A stretch of DNA of 10,075 nt. Source: Bacteroidales bacterium (GTDB lineage: Bacteria; Bacteroidota; Bacteroidia; Bacteroidales; GCA-2748055). The number at the start of each line of letters is the position of its first letter. The stretch's first letter is position 1. Shown in pieces: positions 1 to 7,229 of the stretch. The stretch is from contig JAGLTY010000047.1 in assembly GCA_023135025.1 (NCBI GenBank), forward strand, positions 1-10,075, in the 5' to 3' direction. Under the pieces are notes generated by a model. That model saw only the letters and a program-made list of their open reading frames with translations, was not told the DNA's origin and searched no databases. The position numbers were made by a program, and so were the translations under genes.

Positions 1-347
1 TCGCCATGCATGGTGGAGGTGTAGAGAAAGGAGGCTTCCGGCTCATCCAGCTCAACGTTATCACTGATCTTCAGCGCCAGCAGCAGCCGGCCCTCCCGGG
101 AGGTGCCGAATGTGTCAAGCCTGCAGATCTCCGGGTAGTCGGATGCAAACCGGTGCATCATCTCCAGGTAATGATAGTAGGTAGGATATTTCCGGAAGGT
201 AAGCGCCTCGGTCACATCCAGTGCCATATCACTATCATCGAACTGAACCGACTTGGTCCACTGTGCATCAAGGGATGTGGCAGCAAGGTGGCAGAGTATG
301 GCCACCAGCAGCAGCTTCAGGAACCCGGTGCGAATCTGCCGCTGCAT
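1..347 (-). CDS. Secreted M14-family zinc carboxypeptidase, N-terminal part (runs off left edge)
   Basis: The 115 visible residues are the start of an M14 metallocarboxypeptidase, a family that removes C-terminal residues from peptides. Residues 1-28 form a signal peptide (basic MQRQIR start, hydrophobic core, LDA before Gln29), so export is expected. Next comes the usual M14 entry: a YPTYYHYLEMM segment (residues 54-64), the GTSREGR strand-turn (81-87) and the TMHG motif ending at 115. His114 is the expected first zinc ligand of HxxE. The next codon begins GA, giving Asp or Glu, which fits HG-D/E-E. The rest of the catalytic domain is outside the window. The ATG at 347 lies one base after the ychF stop codon, so translation is probably coupled to ychF. 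No Shine-Dalgarno is visible, which is normal for this phylum. A C-terminal type IX sorting domain is possible but unseen. Family call is confident; substrate unknown. Confidence 0.85.
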   Translation of the reverse strand, partial: MQRQIRTGFLKLLLVAILCHLAATSLDAQWTKSVQFDDSDMALDVTEALTFRKYPTYYHYLEMMHRFASDYPEICRLDTFGTSREGRLLLALKISDNVELDEPEASFLYTSTMHG

Positions 348-348
348 T

Positions 349-1446
349 TTAAACGTTGAATCGGATATGAAGAATATCGGCTTCGTTCACCACGTAGTTC
401 TTTCCTTCCACCGACAGCTTGCCCTTATCCTTGCACGCCTGCTCCGATCCCAGTGAAATAAAATCTGCGTATTTCATCACCTCGGCACGGATAAAACCGC
501 GCTGAAGATCAGAGTGGATGGCTCCAGCTGCAACAGGTGCCAGGGCACCTTTGCGGATGGTCCACGCCCGGATCTCTTTGGGACCCACTGTAAAAAACGA
601 AACCAGGTTCAGCATGGAGTAGGCCGATCGCACCAGCTTATTCACCCCCGGCTCTTCCAGTCCGGCATCTGCCAGGAACTCTTTGCGGTCCGCCTCATCC
701 TCCAGTTCAGCTATCTCCGATTCCAGTCTGGCCGCCAGTACCAGGATCTCGGCCTCTTCACCGGCCAGGTACTCCTTCACCTGCTCCACGTAGCTGTTGC
801 CCGAGACGGCAGCCTCATCTTCCACATTGCACACAAACATCACCGGCTTGCTGGTAAGCAGGAAGAGGTCCTCCACATGTTTCCGGTCGGATTCACTCAC
901 CTCCAGGGTGCGGGCATTCTGAAAATTTTCCAGATGGGCCCTGTACTGCTCCAGTACCTCGATACCCTTTCGGGCATCTTTGTCGCCCGACTTGGCGATC
1001 TTTGCCAGCCGTTCCATCTTTTTTTCCACCGACTCCAGGTCCTTTACCTGCAGCTCCAGGTTGATGGTCTCAATATCCCGAACCGGGTTCACCGATCCGT
1101 CGATATGGGGCAGCTGCTCATCGTCGAAACACCTGATCACCTGGATCAGGGCATCGGTGTTGCGGATATCGGATAGGAACTTGTTGCCCACCCCTTCGCC
1201 CATACTGGCCCCTTTGGTGAGCCCGGGAATATCCACAATATCGACCGTGGCAGGGATAACCTTCTCGGTGGACTGGAAATTCTCAAGGTTGTAGAGCCTG
1301 GGATCGGGTACATTGACCACCCCCATGTTTGACTTGCTGGAGGTAAAGGCAAAACTGGAAGTTTCCACCCTGGTGTTGGATATACAGTTGAAGAGGGTGG
1401 ATTTGCCCACGTTGGCCACCCCGATAATCCCGCATTTCAGTGCCAT
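349..1446 (-). CDS. ychF: Redox-regulated P-loop ATPase YchF (OLA1/Obg family)
   Basis: This 365-residue protein has the YchF layout and the family's usual length (363 in E. coli): G domain, an inserted helical coiled-coil segment (about residues 130-185), and a C-terminal TGS domain (about 278-364) ending in RFNV. The P-loop is GVANVGKST (9-17) and the G3 motif is DIPGL (72-76). In place of the GTPase NKxD motif there is CNVED (206-210); YchF proteins lack canonical NKxD and prefer ATP. YchF associates with ribosomes and is linked to stress and redox responses. The ATG at 1446 gives the family start MALKCGIIG. An upstream alternative would add seven residues and would begin inside the predicted promoter. 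The region after the P-loop reads FAFTSSKSN where typical YchF has FPFCTIEPN, so this may be a divergent version or paralogue. The M14 peptidase gene follows after one base. Confidence 0.93.
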   Translation of the reverse strand: MALKCGIIGVANVGKSTLFNCISNTRVETSSFAFTSSKSNMGVVNVPDPRLYNLENFQSTEKVIPATVDIVDIPGLTKGASMGEGVGNKFLSDIRNTDALIQVIRCFDDEQLPHIDGSVNPVRDIETINLELQVKDLESVEKKMERLAKIAKSGDKDARKGIEVLEQYRAHLENFQNARTLEVSESDRKHVEDLFLLTSKPVMFVCNVEDEAAVSGNSYVEQVKEYLAGEEAEILVLAARLESEIAELEDEADRKEFLADAGLEEPGVNKLVRSAYSMLNLVSFFTVGPKEIRAWTIRKGALAPVAAGAIHSDLQRGFIRAEVMKYADFISLGSEQACKDKGKLSVEGKNYVVNEADILHIRFNV

Positions 1447-1464
1447 AATGTGTAAAATTTGGAT

Positions 1465-1472
1465 CAAAATTA
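1465..1472 (-). promoter_or_regulatory. Predicted -7 element of the ychF promoter (TAATTTTG)
   Basis: On the minus strand the bases read TAATTTTG, an exact match to the Bacteroidota -7 consensus TAnnTTTG. The element is 18 bases before the ychF ATG, implying a very short leader. I see no clear TTTG at -33. The upstream spacing instead falls in a palindrome at 1485-1496. Confidence 0.5.
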
Positions 1473-1484
1473 GTAAAAAAGAAC

Positions 1485-1496
1485 CACCACGTGGTG
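1485..1496. promoter_or_regulatory. Perfect 12-bp palindrome in the divergent promoter region (possible operator)
   Basis: CACCACGTGGTG is a perfect inverted repeat with a CACGTG core. It lies between the two divergent -7 elements, near the expected -33 position of each, where a dimeric regulator could affect both ychF and transketolase. The position and symmetry are seen directly; the operator role is inference, and no regulator gene is present in the window. Confidence 0.35.
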
Positions 1497-1518
1497 ACCT
1501 GTTTTAAATATTAATGGG

Positions 1519-1526
1519 TAATTTTG
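1519..1526 (+). promoter_or_regulatory. Predicted -7 element of the transketolase operon promoter (TAATTTTG)
   Basis: TAATTTTG matches TAnnTTTG exactly and lies 25 bases before the transketolase ATG, so transcription would start around 1530-1534 with a leader of about 20 bases. The upstream region is AT-rich, but I see no strong TTTG -33 box. It would drive the transketolase, transporter and phosphatase-like genes. Confidence 0.5.
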
Positions 1527-1551
1527 CTCTTCATTTTAAAACAGAGATTCA

Positions 1552-3588
1552 ATGAACCATCAGATTCACACAAAAGCTTCAGATAACATTCGTATTCTTT
1601 CCGCCGCCATGGTGGAGAAGGCAAAATCGGGACATCCAGGCGGAGCCATGGGCGGAGCCGATTTTGTGGAGATGCTCTATTCAAAATTTCTCAATTTTGA
1701 TCCGGACGATGGAGCATGGCCGTTGAGGGACCGCTTTTTCCTCGATCCCGGGCATATGTCGCCCATGCTCTACGGAGTGCTGACGCTGATCGGGAACTAT
1801 ACCCTGGACGACTTGAGCAGTTTCCGTCAGTGGGGTAGTCCCACTCCGGGCCACCCCGAAGTGGATGTGAATCGTGGTGTGGAAAACACATCGGGTCCGC
1901 TTGGTCAGGGCCATACCATGGCTGTGGGAGCAGCCATTGCAGAGCGTTTTATGGCTGCCCGTTTTGGGGAGTGGCTCTCGCATAAGACCTATACCTTTAT
2001 CTCCGACGGTGGCGTTCAGGAGGAGATATCGCAGGGAGCCGGACGTATTGCGGGTTTCCTTGGTCTCTCCAACCTGGTGATGTTCTATGACTCCAACGAT
2101 ATTCAACTCTCCACCCGTACCGAGGAGGTATCTGCCGAAGATACCGCAGCCAAATACAGGGCATGGAACTGGAATGTAACTACCATCGACGGCAACGATC
2201 CGCTCCAGATTTTCAAAGCACTTGAATCGGCACTGGAGGAGAAGGAGCGTCCCAGCCTGATCATCGGGAAGACCATGATGGGCAAAGGTGCCATAGATGA
2301 AAATGGTGATAGTTTCGAGGGACAGACCTCCACACATGGGATGCCGCTTTCGGCAGCCGGGGCCTCTTTTGAGAAGAGTATCTCCAACCTGGGGGGTGAT
2401 CCTGAAAATCCCTTTGTGATCTTTGATGAGGTAAAAGAGGCTTACCAGGCGGTACTGGAAGAGAAGCGGAAAGCAGCGGCCCGACGAAAAGCCGAACAGT
2501 CGGCCTGGGAAAAAGCAAATCCGGAGCTTGCTGTTAAATACAGGAGCTTCCTGGAGGGAGAGCTTCCGGAGATCGATTTTGCCGCAATCGAGCAGAAGGC
2601 AGGGGCACCTACACGCGGAGCCTCAGGTGCAGTGCTGGCCAGCCTGGCCGGGAAGGTGGAGAATATGATAGTGGCCTCGGCCGACCTCTCCAACAGCGAC
2701 AAAACCGATGGTTATCTGAAAAATACTACAGCGTTTACCAGTGGCGATTTCGCCGGCTCCTTCCTCCAGGCAGGTGTTTGTGAGCTGACCATGGCCTCCA
2801 TTGCCAATGGTATGGCGCTGCATGGCGGAGTGATCCCGGTGATCGGGACCTTCTTTGTGTTTAGCGACTATATGAAGCCTGCTGCCAGGATGGCCGCACT
2901 GATGCAGCTACCGGTGAAATATGTGTGGACCCACGATGCCTTCCGGGTAGGAGAGGATGGACCCACCCACCAGCCGGTGGAACAGGAGGCACAGATCAGG
3001 TTGCTGGAACATTTGAGAAATCACCACGGCAAACGCTCCATGTTGGTACTTCGTCCGGCCGATGCAATGGAGACCAACGTGGCGTGGAAGATGGCACTGG
3101 AGAATGTGGACAGACCCACAGCACTGATCCTCTCCAGGCAAGGGGTGCCCGATCTGCCTTCAAAGGCTGGATCTGACAGGTATACCGACGCCCTGCAGGC
3201 ACAGAAAGGGGCCTATGTGGTCCACGATTGTGAAGGCATACCGGATCTGATCATGGTGGCCTCAGGCTCCGAGGTGGCCACCCTGCTGGCAGGAACAGCG
3301 CTGCTGGAAGAGAAGAAGGGGCTGAAAGTAAGGGTCGTATCGGTTATTTCGGAGGGTCTGTTCCGCGATCAGCCGGAAGATTACCAGGCGGAAGTGATCC
3401 CGGAAGGTGTTCCGGTGTTTGGTCTGACGGCCGGACTACCTGTTACACTGCAGGGACTGGTAGGGGAGAATGGAAAAGTATTTGGACTGGAGAGTTTCGG
3501 CTATTCAGCGCCCTCCAATGTGCTGGACGAGAAGCTGGGATTCACTGGTGAAAATGTCTACGGACAGGTGGTTGAATGGATAACTTGA
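1552..3588 (+). CDS. tkt: Transketolase (full length, single chain)
   Basis: This is a cytosolic, thiamine-diphosphate-dependent enzyme that moves two-carbon ketol units between sugar phosphates in the non-oxidative pentose phosphate pathway. At 678 residues it is the full-length form, not the split two-subunit form. Visible landmarks are SGHPGGAMGG (27-35, substrate/ThDP histidine), GHMSPMLYG (67-75), and FRQWGSPTPGHPE (91-103). The ThDP/metal segment begins SDGGVQEE (151-158) and ends YDSND (179-183). STHGMP is at 260-265. In the pyrimidine domain, CELTMASIANG (410-420) carries the catalytic Glu411. GEDGPTHQPVEQEAQ (467-481) follows. The metal-binding motif reads SDG instead of the usual GDG, which I recall as common in Bacteroides-type transketolases. 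A charged helical linker (about 293-330) joins the two catalytic domains. The ATG at 1552 gives the expected MNHQIHTKASDNIRILSA N-terminus. The last 13 bases overlap the next gene. Confidence 0.95.
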   Translation: MNHQIHTKASDNIRILSAAMVEKAKSGHPGGAMGGADFVEMLYSKFLNFDPDDGAWPLRDRFFLDPGHMSPMLYGVLTLIGNYTLDDLSSFRQWGSPTPGHPEVDVNRGVENTSGPLGQGHTMAVGAAIAERFMAARFGEWLSHKTYTFISDGGVQEEISQGAGRIAGFLGLSNLVMFYDSNDIQLSTRTEEVSAEDTAAKYRAWNWNVTTIDGNDPLQIFKALESALEEKERPSLIIGKTMMGKGAIDENGDSFEGQTSTHGMPLSAAGASFEKSISNLGGDPENPFVIFDEVKEAYQAVLEEKRKAAARRKAEQSAWEKANPELAVKYRSFLEGELPEIDFAAIEQKAGAPTRGASGAVLASLAGKVENMIVASADLSNSDKTDGYLKNTTAFTSGDFAGSFLQAGVCELTMASIANGMALHGGVIPVIGTFFVFSDYMKPAARMAALMQLPVKYVWTHDAFRVGEDGPTHQPVEQEAQIRLLEHLRNHHGKRSMLVLRPADAMETNVAWKMALENVDRPTALILSRQGVPDLPSKAGSDRYTDALQAQKGAYVVHDCEGIPDLIMVASGSEVATLLAGTALLEEKKGLKVRVVSVISEGLFRDQPEDYQAEVIPEGVPVFGLTAGLPVTLQGLVGENGKVFGLESFGYSAPSNVLDEKLGFTGENVYGQVVEWIT

Positions 3589-4832
3589 TCAAAAACAGGC
3601 AATATTATAAATTTTGTTGTTACGGATTTCTAAAAAATCTACGTTTTTTTGATGCATTCTTTATTCTCTTCCTGCTTGAGAAAGGATTGCCTTTCACACA
3701 TATAGGAATACTGTATGCTGTTCGTGAAATTGTCATAAACATCTCTGAGATTCCATCAGGCATTATTGCTGATACCTACGGGAGAAAAAAGGTACTGGTA
3801 GGTTCATTTCTAATTTACATCATCTCATTTTTAGTTTTTTACCTGTCCGAGGGTTTCTGGTTGTTTCTGATAGCGTTTATTTTATACGGTATTGGAGATG
3901 CTTTTCGTTCAGGAACGCATAAGGGCATGATCATGGATTATCTGAAATTGAATCATTGGGAGGGGCAAAATATCAATTATTACGGACACACCCGCTCATG
4001 GTCTCAAATGGGTTCTGCCATATCTTCTCTAATAGCGGGACTTATTGTATTCTATAGTGGAACATATCAAAATATTTTTCTCTATTCCATCATACCTTAT
4101 CTGGTAAACCTTCTGTTGATTGCATCATATCCAGGGGAACTTAATGGGGCTATTGAGCAGAAACATCCCCAAAGCAATCCTGGAGTGAGGTTCACCATTT
4201 CAGCATTTTTAAAAACGATCAGACAACCGAAGGTTTTAGAGATCATTAATGCCTCGGCTATTCATACGGCTTACCTGAGAGCTGTTAAAGATTACATCCA
4301 ACCCCTGATGGTAAATGTAGCACTTCTCATACCCATCATGTTGCATTTTGAGGCTGAGCAGAGAAATGGAATCATCATTGGTTTGATTTACTTTCTAATT
4401 TATCTTTTAACCTCTCGTGCATCACAGCTTTCATCAAAAGTTGCTGTACGAAACAAAAAGAGTATCTCCTTTATTACCTTACTGTTCGGATTTATTTTTG
4501 GAATCGTATGTGGCGTTCTCTATATCTATGGTTATTGGATCATTTCTCTGATTGCTTTTGTTGGAATATTCATTGTTGAGAATACAAGAAAACCTATATT
4601 AACAGGATTTATTGCAGATCAGGTTCCAAATGAAATTTTAACATCGGTTATTTCTGCACAATCGTTCATAAGAACGGTGATGACAGCCATACTTGCATTG
4701 ATCGTTGGCGTTGTTGCAGATAATTTCGGAATTGGGGTTTCCATTTTGGCAGTTTCTCTTTTCCTTACGCTTGTTACCATAATCATAAATAGAAATGCAC
4801 GAATGCACAATAAAAGGAGGTTAGCACAATGA
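3576..4832 (+). CDS. MFS-family transporter of unknown substrate, AT-rich
   Basis: The protein is a 418-residue, very hydrophobic inner-membrane protein of the major facilitator superfamily, with about 12 probable transmembrane segments. The best motif is the loop 2-3 signature GIIADTYGRKK (62-72), a clear MFS motif A. The N-terminus (NLRFFDAFFILFLLEKG, 21-37) and the segment AFRSGTHKGMIMDYL (109-123) resemble other uncharacterised Bacteroidota MFS proteins. A cytoplasmic loop around 185-220 separates the two halves. Nothing visible identifies the substrate. The ATG lies inside the end of transketolase (13-bp overlap), and the stop overlaps the next start as ATGA. Base composition is unlike the neighbours: three 60-base rows I counted (from 3601, 4021 and 4561) have 22-28% G+C and one (3901) has 40%, against 60% in a transketolase row (2881). 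This suggests later acquisition. The reading frame is intact. Confidence 0.85.
   Translation: MDNLIKNRQYYKFCCYGFLKNLRFFDAFFILFLLEKGLPFTHIGILYAVREIVINISEIPSGIIADTYGRKKVLVGSFLIYIISFLVFYLSEGFWLFLIAFILYGIGDAFRSGTHKGMIMDYLKLNHWEGQNINYYGHTRSWSQMGSAISSLIAGLIVFYSGTYQNIFLYSIIPYLVNLLLIASYPGELNGAIEQKHPQSNPGVRFTISAFLKTIRQPKVLEIINASAIHTAYLRAVKDYIQPLMVNVALLIPIMLHFEAEQRNGIIIGLIYFLIYLLTSRASQLSSKVAVRNKKSISFITLLFGFIFGIVCGVLYIYGYWIISLIAFVGIFIVENTRKPILTGFIADQVPNEILTSVISAQSFIRTVMTAILALIVGVVADNFGIGVSILAVSLFLTLVTIIINRNARMHNKRRLAQ
4815..4820 (+). promoter_or_regulatory. Perfect Shine-Dalgarno AGGAGG for the phosphatase-like gene
   Basis: AGGAGG lies at the end of the transporter gene, eight bases before the first ATG of the downstream gene. 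Strong Shine-Dalgarno sites are unusual in Bacteroidota. Here it supports the first of three tandem ATGs (4829, 4832, 4835) and reinitiation at the ATGA overlap. Confidence 0.6.
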
Positions 4833-6475
4833 TGATGAGGTTGCGAACACTGTTTTTTCTTTCTGTTCTGATCACAGGCACATTTGGAGTTTCAGGTCAG
4901 AAGATCCCGCCACAAAAACCCAAACTGATTGTGGGGATCACTATATCGGGGATGCAGTACGATTACCTCTCGGTCTACTGGGACAAATTCTCAGACGGGG
5001 GATTCAGAAAGATGGCCACCAACGGTGCCAACTGTAAGAATGCCCGTTACAACTACCTGATTACCGATCCGTCGGTGGGTTTCGCCTCCATAGCTACAGG
5101 TACAAGGCCCAGCGAACACGGCATAGTATCGGATTACTGGTACCATCGTCTCTCCAACGAGATAGTCAATAGTATTGAGGACAAGGAACAGACCACCATC
5201 GGGGGATCCTATGGTTCCGGCACCTACTCTCCCTGGGCCCTGCATAGTCGCACACTTTCCGACCAAATGAGGGTGAAGAGCCGTTTTAAATCACGTTCCA
5301 TTGGCATCTCCATGGACCCCAAAGCAGCGGTACTGATGGCGGGACATACTGCCTCGGGCGCCTACTGGCTCGATCCCGAGCACGCCTCCTGGGTCACCAG
5401 CAGTTTCTATATGGATTCACTGCCCGGCTGGGTGAACGAATTTAATGAAAAGAACTACCGTGATCTCTACCTGGAACGCCATTGGGAAACCCTGCGACCC
5501 ATTGCCGAATATGGAGAGAGCATGCTGGATAACAACCCTTATGAGACGGGTATCAACGGACAGATTACCTTCCCCTACGATCTTGCGCGGATCAGTTCAG
5601 ACGGGAGTGGTGGAAGGGATTACAGTGTGCTGATGACTACACCCTGGGGAAATACCTATACCAAGGACATGGCCATAGCAGCCATCGTCAACGAAGAGCT
5701 TGGTCGGCACGAGGTAACCGATATGATCCATATCGGATTTAATGCCACAAAGTACCTGGCAAACCACTACTCCACCTGGTCGGTGGAGACACAGGATACC
5801 TACCTGCGGCTTGACGAAGATATTGCCCACCTGCTTGAATTCCTGGACGAACAGTTTGGTATGGAAAATGTACTGGTTTACCTGACAGCAGAAAATGCCC
5901 TGGCTGTGGATCCGAACTATCTTGCCGAGAGTCGCATTCCCTCGGATTTCTTCAACTACCGGACCACTATTTCGCTTTTGAGATCATACCTGAATGCCAT
6001 CTATGGCAGGGGCGAATGGGTCACCTTCTATTACGCCCAGCAGATCTATCTGAATCACCAGCTTATTGAAGACTCCAACCTATCCCTGGAGGATGTGCAG
6101 GACCGGGTGGCCCGGTTTATGGTACAGATGAACGGTGTCTCCAACGCGCTTCAGGCCTATGTGTTGCAGCAGAATTACTTCACCGATGGGGTATTAAACA
6201 GGATACAGAACAGTTATTACCAGAAGCGCTCAGGCGATGTGATCCTCTACCTGACACCCGGATGGGTAGAGCACAGCAACGTGGGAGGTGGTGTTTTCGA
6301 AGAGTTCAAATACACTCCGCACGTGCCCTTGATCTTCTATGGTTGGAAAATCAACCGGGTGACCATTCCATACCGTGTGTCGCCCACCGATATAGCTCCA
6401 TCAATTGCCTCTTTCATGGAGATCTCCATGCCGGATAATGCTACGGGGGTGGTGATTCCGGAGCTGGTAAAATAG
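4829..6475 (+). CDS. Secreted PafA-like alkaline phosphatase superfamily protein, predicted catalytically inactive
   Basis: The protein has 548 residues with a signal peptide (about 1-23, ending FGVSGQ), so a periplasmic or outer-surface location is expected. The whole chain follows the PafA-type alkaline phosphatase layout: VGITISGMQYDY (35-46), SIATGTRPSEHGI (87-99), AGHTASGAYWLD (171-182), SVETQDTYLRLDEDI (318-332), LTAENALA (352-359) and HVPLIFYGW (498-506). Against PafA residues recalled from the literature, the active site is largely replaced: metal ligand Asp38 is Ser40, the Thr79 nucleophile aligns with Pro81, Asn100 is Asp102, Lys162/Arg164 are Asp163/Lys165, Asp305/His309 are Lys308/Asn312, and Asp352/His353 are Glu355/Asn356. 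Only the C-terminal ligand, His498, remains. It is therefore probably a pseudoenzyme with a binding or structural role; an altered activity cannot be excluded. The start overlaps the transporter stop (ATGA). Fold call is firm; loss of activity is inferred from recalled family residues. Confidence 0.82.
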   Translation: MMMRLRTLFFLSVLITGTFGVSGQKIPPQKPKLIVGITISGMQYDYLSVYWDKFSDGGFRKMATNGANCKNARYNYLITDPSVGFASIATGTRPSEHGIVSDYWYHRLSNEIVNSIEDKEQTTIGGSYGSGTYSPWALHSRTLSDQMRVKSRFKSRSIGISMDPKAAVLMAGHTASGAYWLDPEHASWVTSSFYMDSLPGWVNEFNEKNYRDLYLERHWETLRPIAEYGESMLDNNPYETGINGQITFPYDLARISSDGSGGRDYSVLMTTPWGNTYTKDMAIAAIVNEELGRHEVTDMIHIGFNATKYLANHYSTWSVETQDTYLRLDEDIAHLLEFLDEQFGMENVLVYLTAENALAVDPNYLAESRIPSDFFNYRTTISLLRSYLNAIYGRGEWVTFYYAQQIYLNHQLIEDSNLSLEDVQDRVARFMVQMNGVSNALQAYVLQQNYFTDGVLNRIQNSYYQKRSGDVILYLTPGWVEHSNVGGGVFEEFKYTPHVPLIFYGWKINRVTIPYRVSPTDIAPSIASFMEISMPDNATGVVIPELVK

Positions 6476-6498
6476 TGCACAGTACTCAGTACTTGCAC
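6475..6498. terminator. Hairpin between convergent genes, candidate bidirectional terminator
   Basis: The sequence GTGCA-C-AGTACT-C-AGTACT-TGCAC can fold into a stem with one bulged C and a three-base TCA loop. It fills the 22-bp gap between the phosphatase-like gene and the convergent GGGPS gene and touches both stop codons. There is no clear T-run on either side, so intrinsic termination is uncertain. Confidence 0.4.
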
Positions 6499-7229
6499 TA
6501 ATTGAGGGAGTCCCTGGTGGTGCAGAATGCTTTAATAAGGCCAGGATCTTTTTCCATGGCATTTCCCACCACAATTATATCGGCACCGGCATTAAACAGT
6601 TCAAGGGCTGTTTCAGCAGAACGGATGCCTCCTCCTACCATGAGTGGTAGCGAAATGCTCTTCCTGATGGCGCGGATCATACCGGGTTCCACCGAATGTG
6701 CCGCACCACTTCCTGCCTCCACGTAGAGCGACTTCAGACCCAGCATCTCCCCGGCCATGGCAGTGGCCACTGCTATATCAGGTTTATCTCTGGGGATGGG
6801 GCGGGTATTGCTCATGTACTCTACCGAAGTCGATTGCCCATTCCCGATCAGCATATAACCGGTGGGGATCACCTCGATCCCGGCCCTGTACAGGTAGGGG
6901 GCGGCCAGCACATGATTCCCAATGAGGAATTCGGGATTGCGTCCCGAGATCAGTGAGAGAAACAGGATCCCGTCTGCCCTGTCTGAGAGCTGAAACACAC
7001 TGCCCGGAAAGATAAAGACCGGCAGTTTGGTACCCAGTTTCAGTGCGGTAATTGTGATTTCAATGGGTTTGAAAAGGATGCTTCCACCCACCAGCAACAG
7101 GTCGGGCGGATAGAGCTTAATAAAACCGATCAGCTCCTCCAGGCTGTTGCTGTCGTACCCGTCGGGGTCCACCAGCAGAGCAATGCGTTTTTTGCTCCTG
7201 TCCTTTAACTGTTGATAGAAACTGTTCAT
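6498..7229 (-). CDS. Geranylgeranylglyceryl phosphate synthase (GGGPS/PcrB family)
   Basis: This is a 243-residue TIM-barrel prenyltransferase that joins a polyprenyl diphosphate to glycerol-1-phosphate by an ether bond. The reaction is best known from archaeal lipid synthesis; Bacteroidota carry the group II form. Visible motifs are LLVDPDG (18-24), FPGS (74-77), LYVEAGSGAAHSVEPG (168-183), VGGGIRS (198-204) and VGNAME (221-226), the last ones forming the phosphate-binding end of the barrel. The best start is the ATG at 7229, whose ATGA overlaps the stop of the phosphopantetheinyl transferase. A GTG four codons earlier is possible but less likely. The ATGA overlap implies coupled translation of the two enzymes. 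The prenyl chain length and the product made in this organism cannot be read from the sequence, and no partner ether-lipid genes are in the window. Confidence 0.9.
   Translation of the reverse strand: MNSFYQQLKDRSKKRIALLVDPDGYDSNSLEELIGFIKLYPPDLLLVGGSILFKPIEITITALKLGTKLPVFIFPGSVFQLSDRADGILFLSLISGRNPEFLIGNHVLAAPYLYRAGIEVIPTGYMLIGNGQSTSVEYMSNTRPIPRDKPDIAVATAMAGEMLGLKSLYVEAGSGAAHSVEPGMIRAIRKSISLPLMVGGGIRSAETALELFNAGADIIVVGNAMEKDPGLIKAFCTTRDSLN

Noticed and set aside
514..1176. Long plus-strand open frame (220 codons) opposite ychF
   Set aside because: It is antisense to an unmistakable YchF gene, has no recognisable domain, and is low-complexity His/Leu/Gln-rich, as expected of a complementary-frame shadow.
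1681..2337. Minus-strand open frame (218 codons) opposite transketolase
   Set aside because: It has no domain or start signal and mirrors the strongly biased codons of transketolase.
3644..3650. Run of seven T bases in the transporter gene as a possible slippage or phase-variation site
   Set aside because: The frame is intact through it and the gene is AT-rich overall, so a T7 run is not remarkable without length variants.
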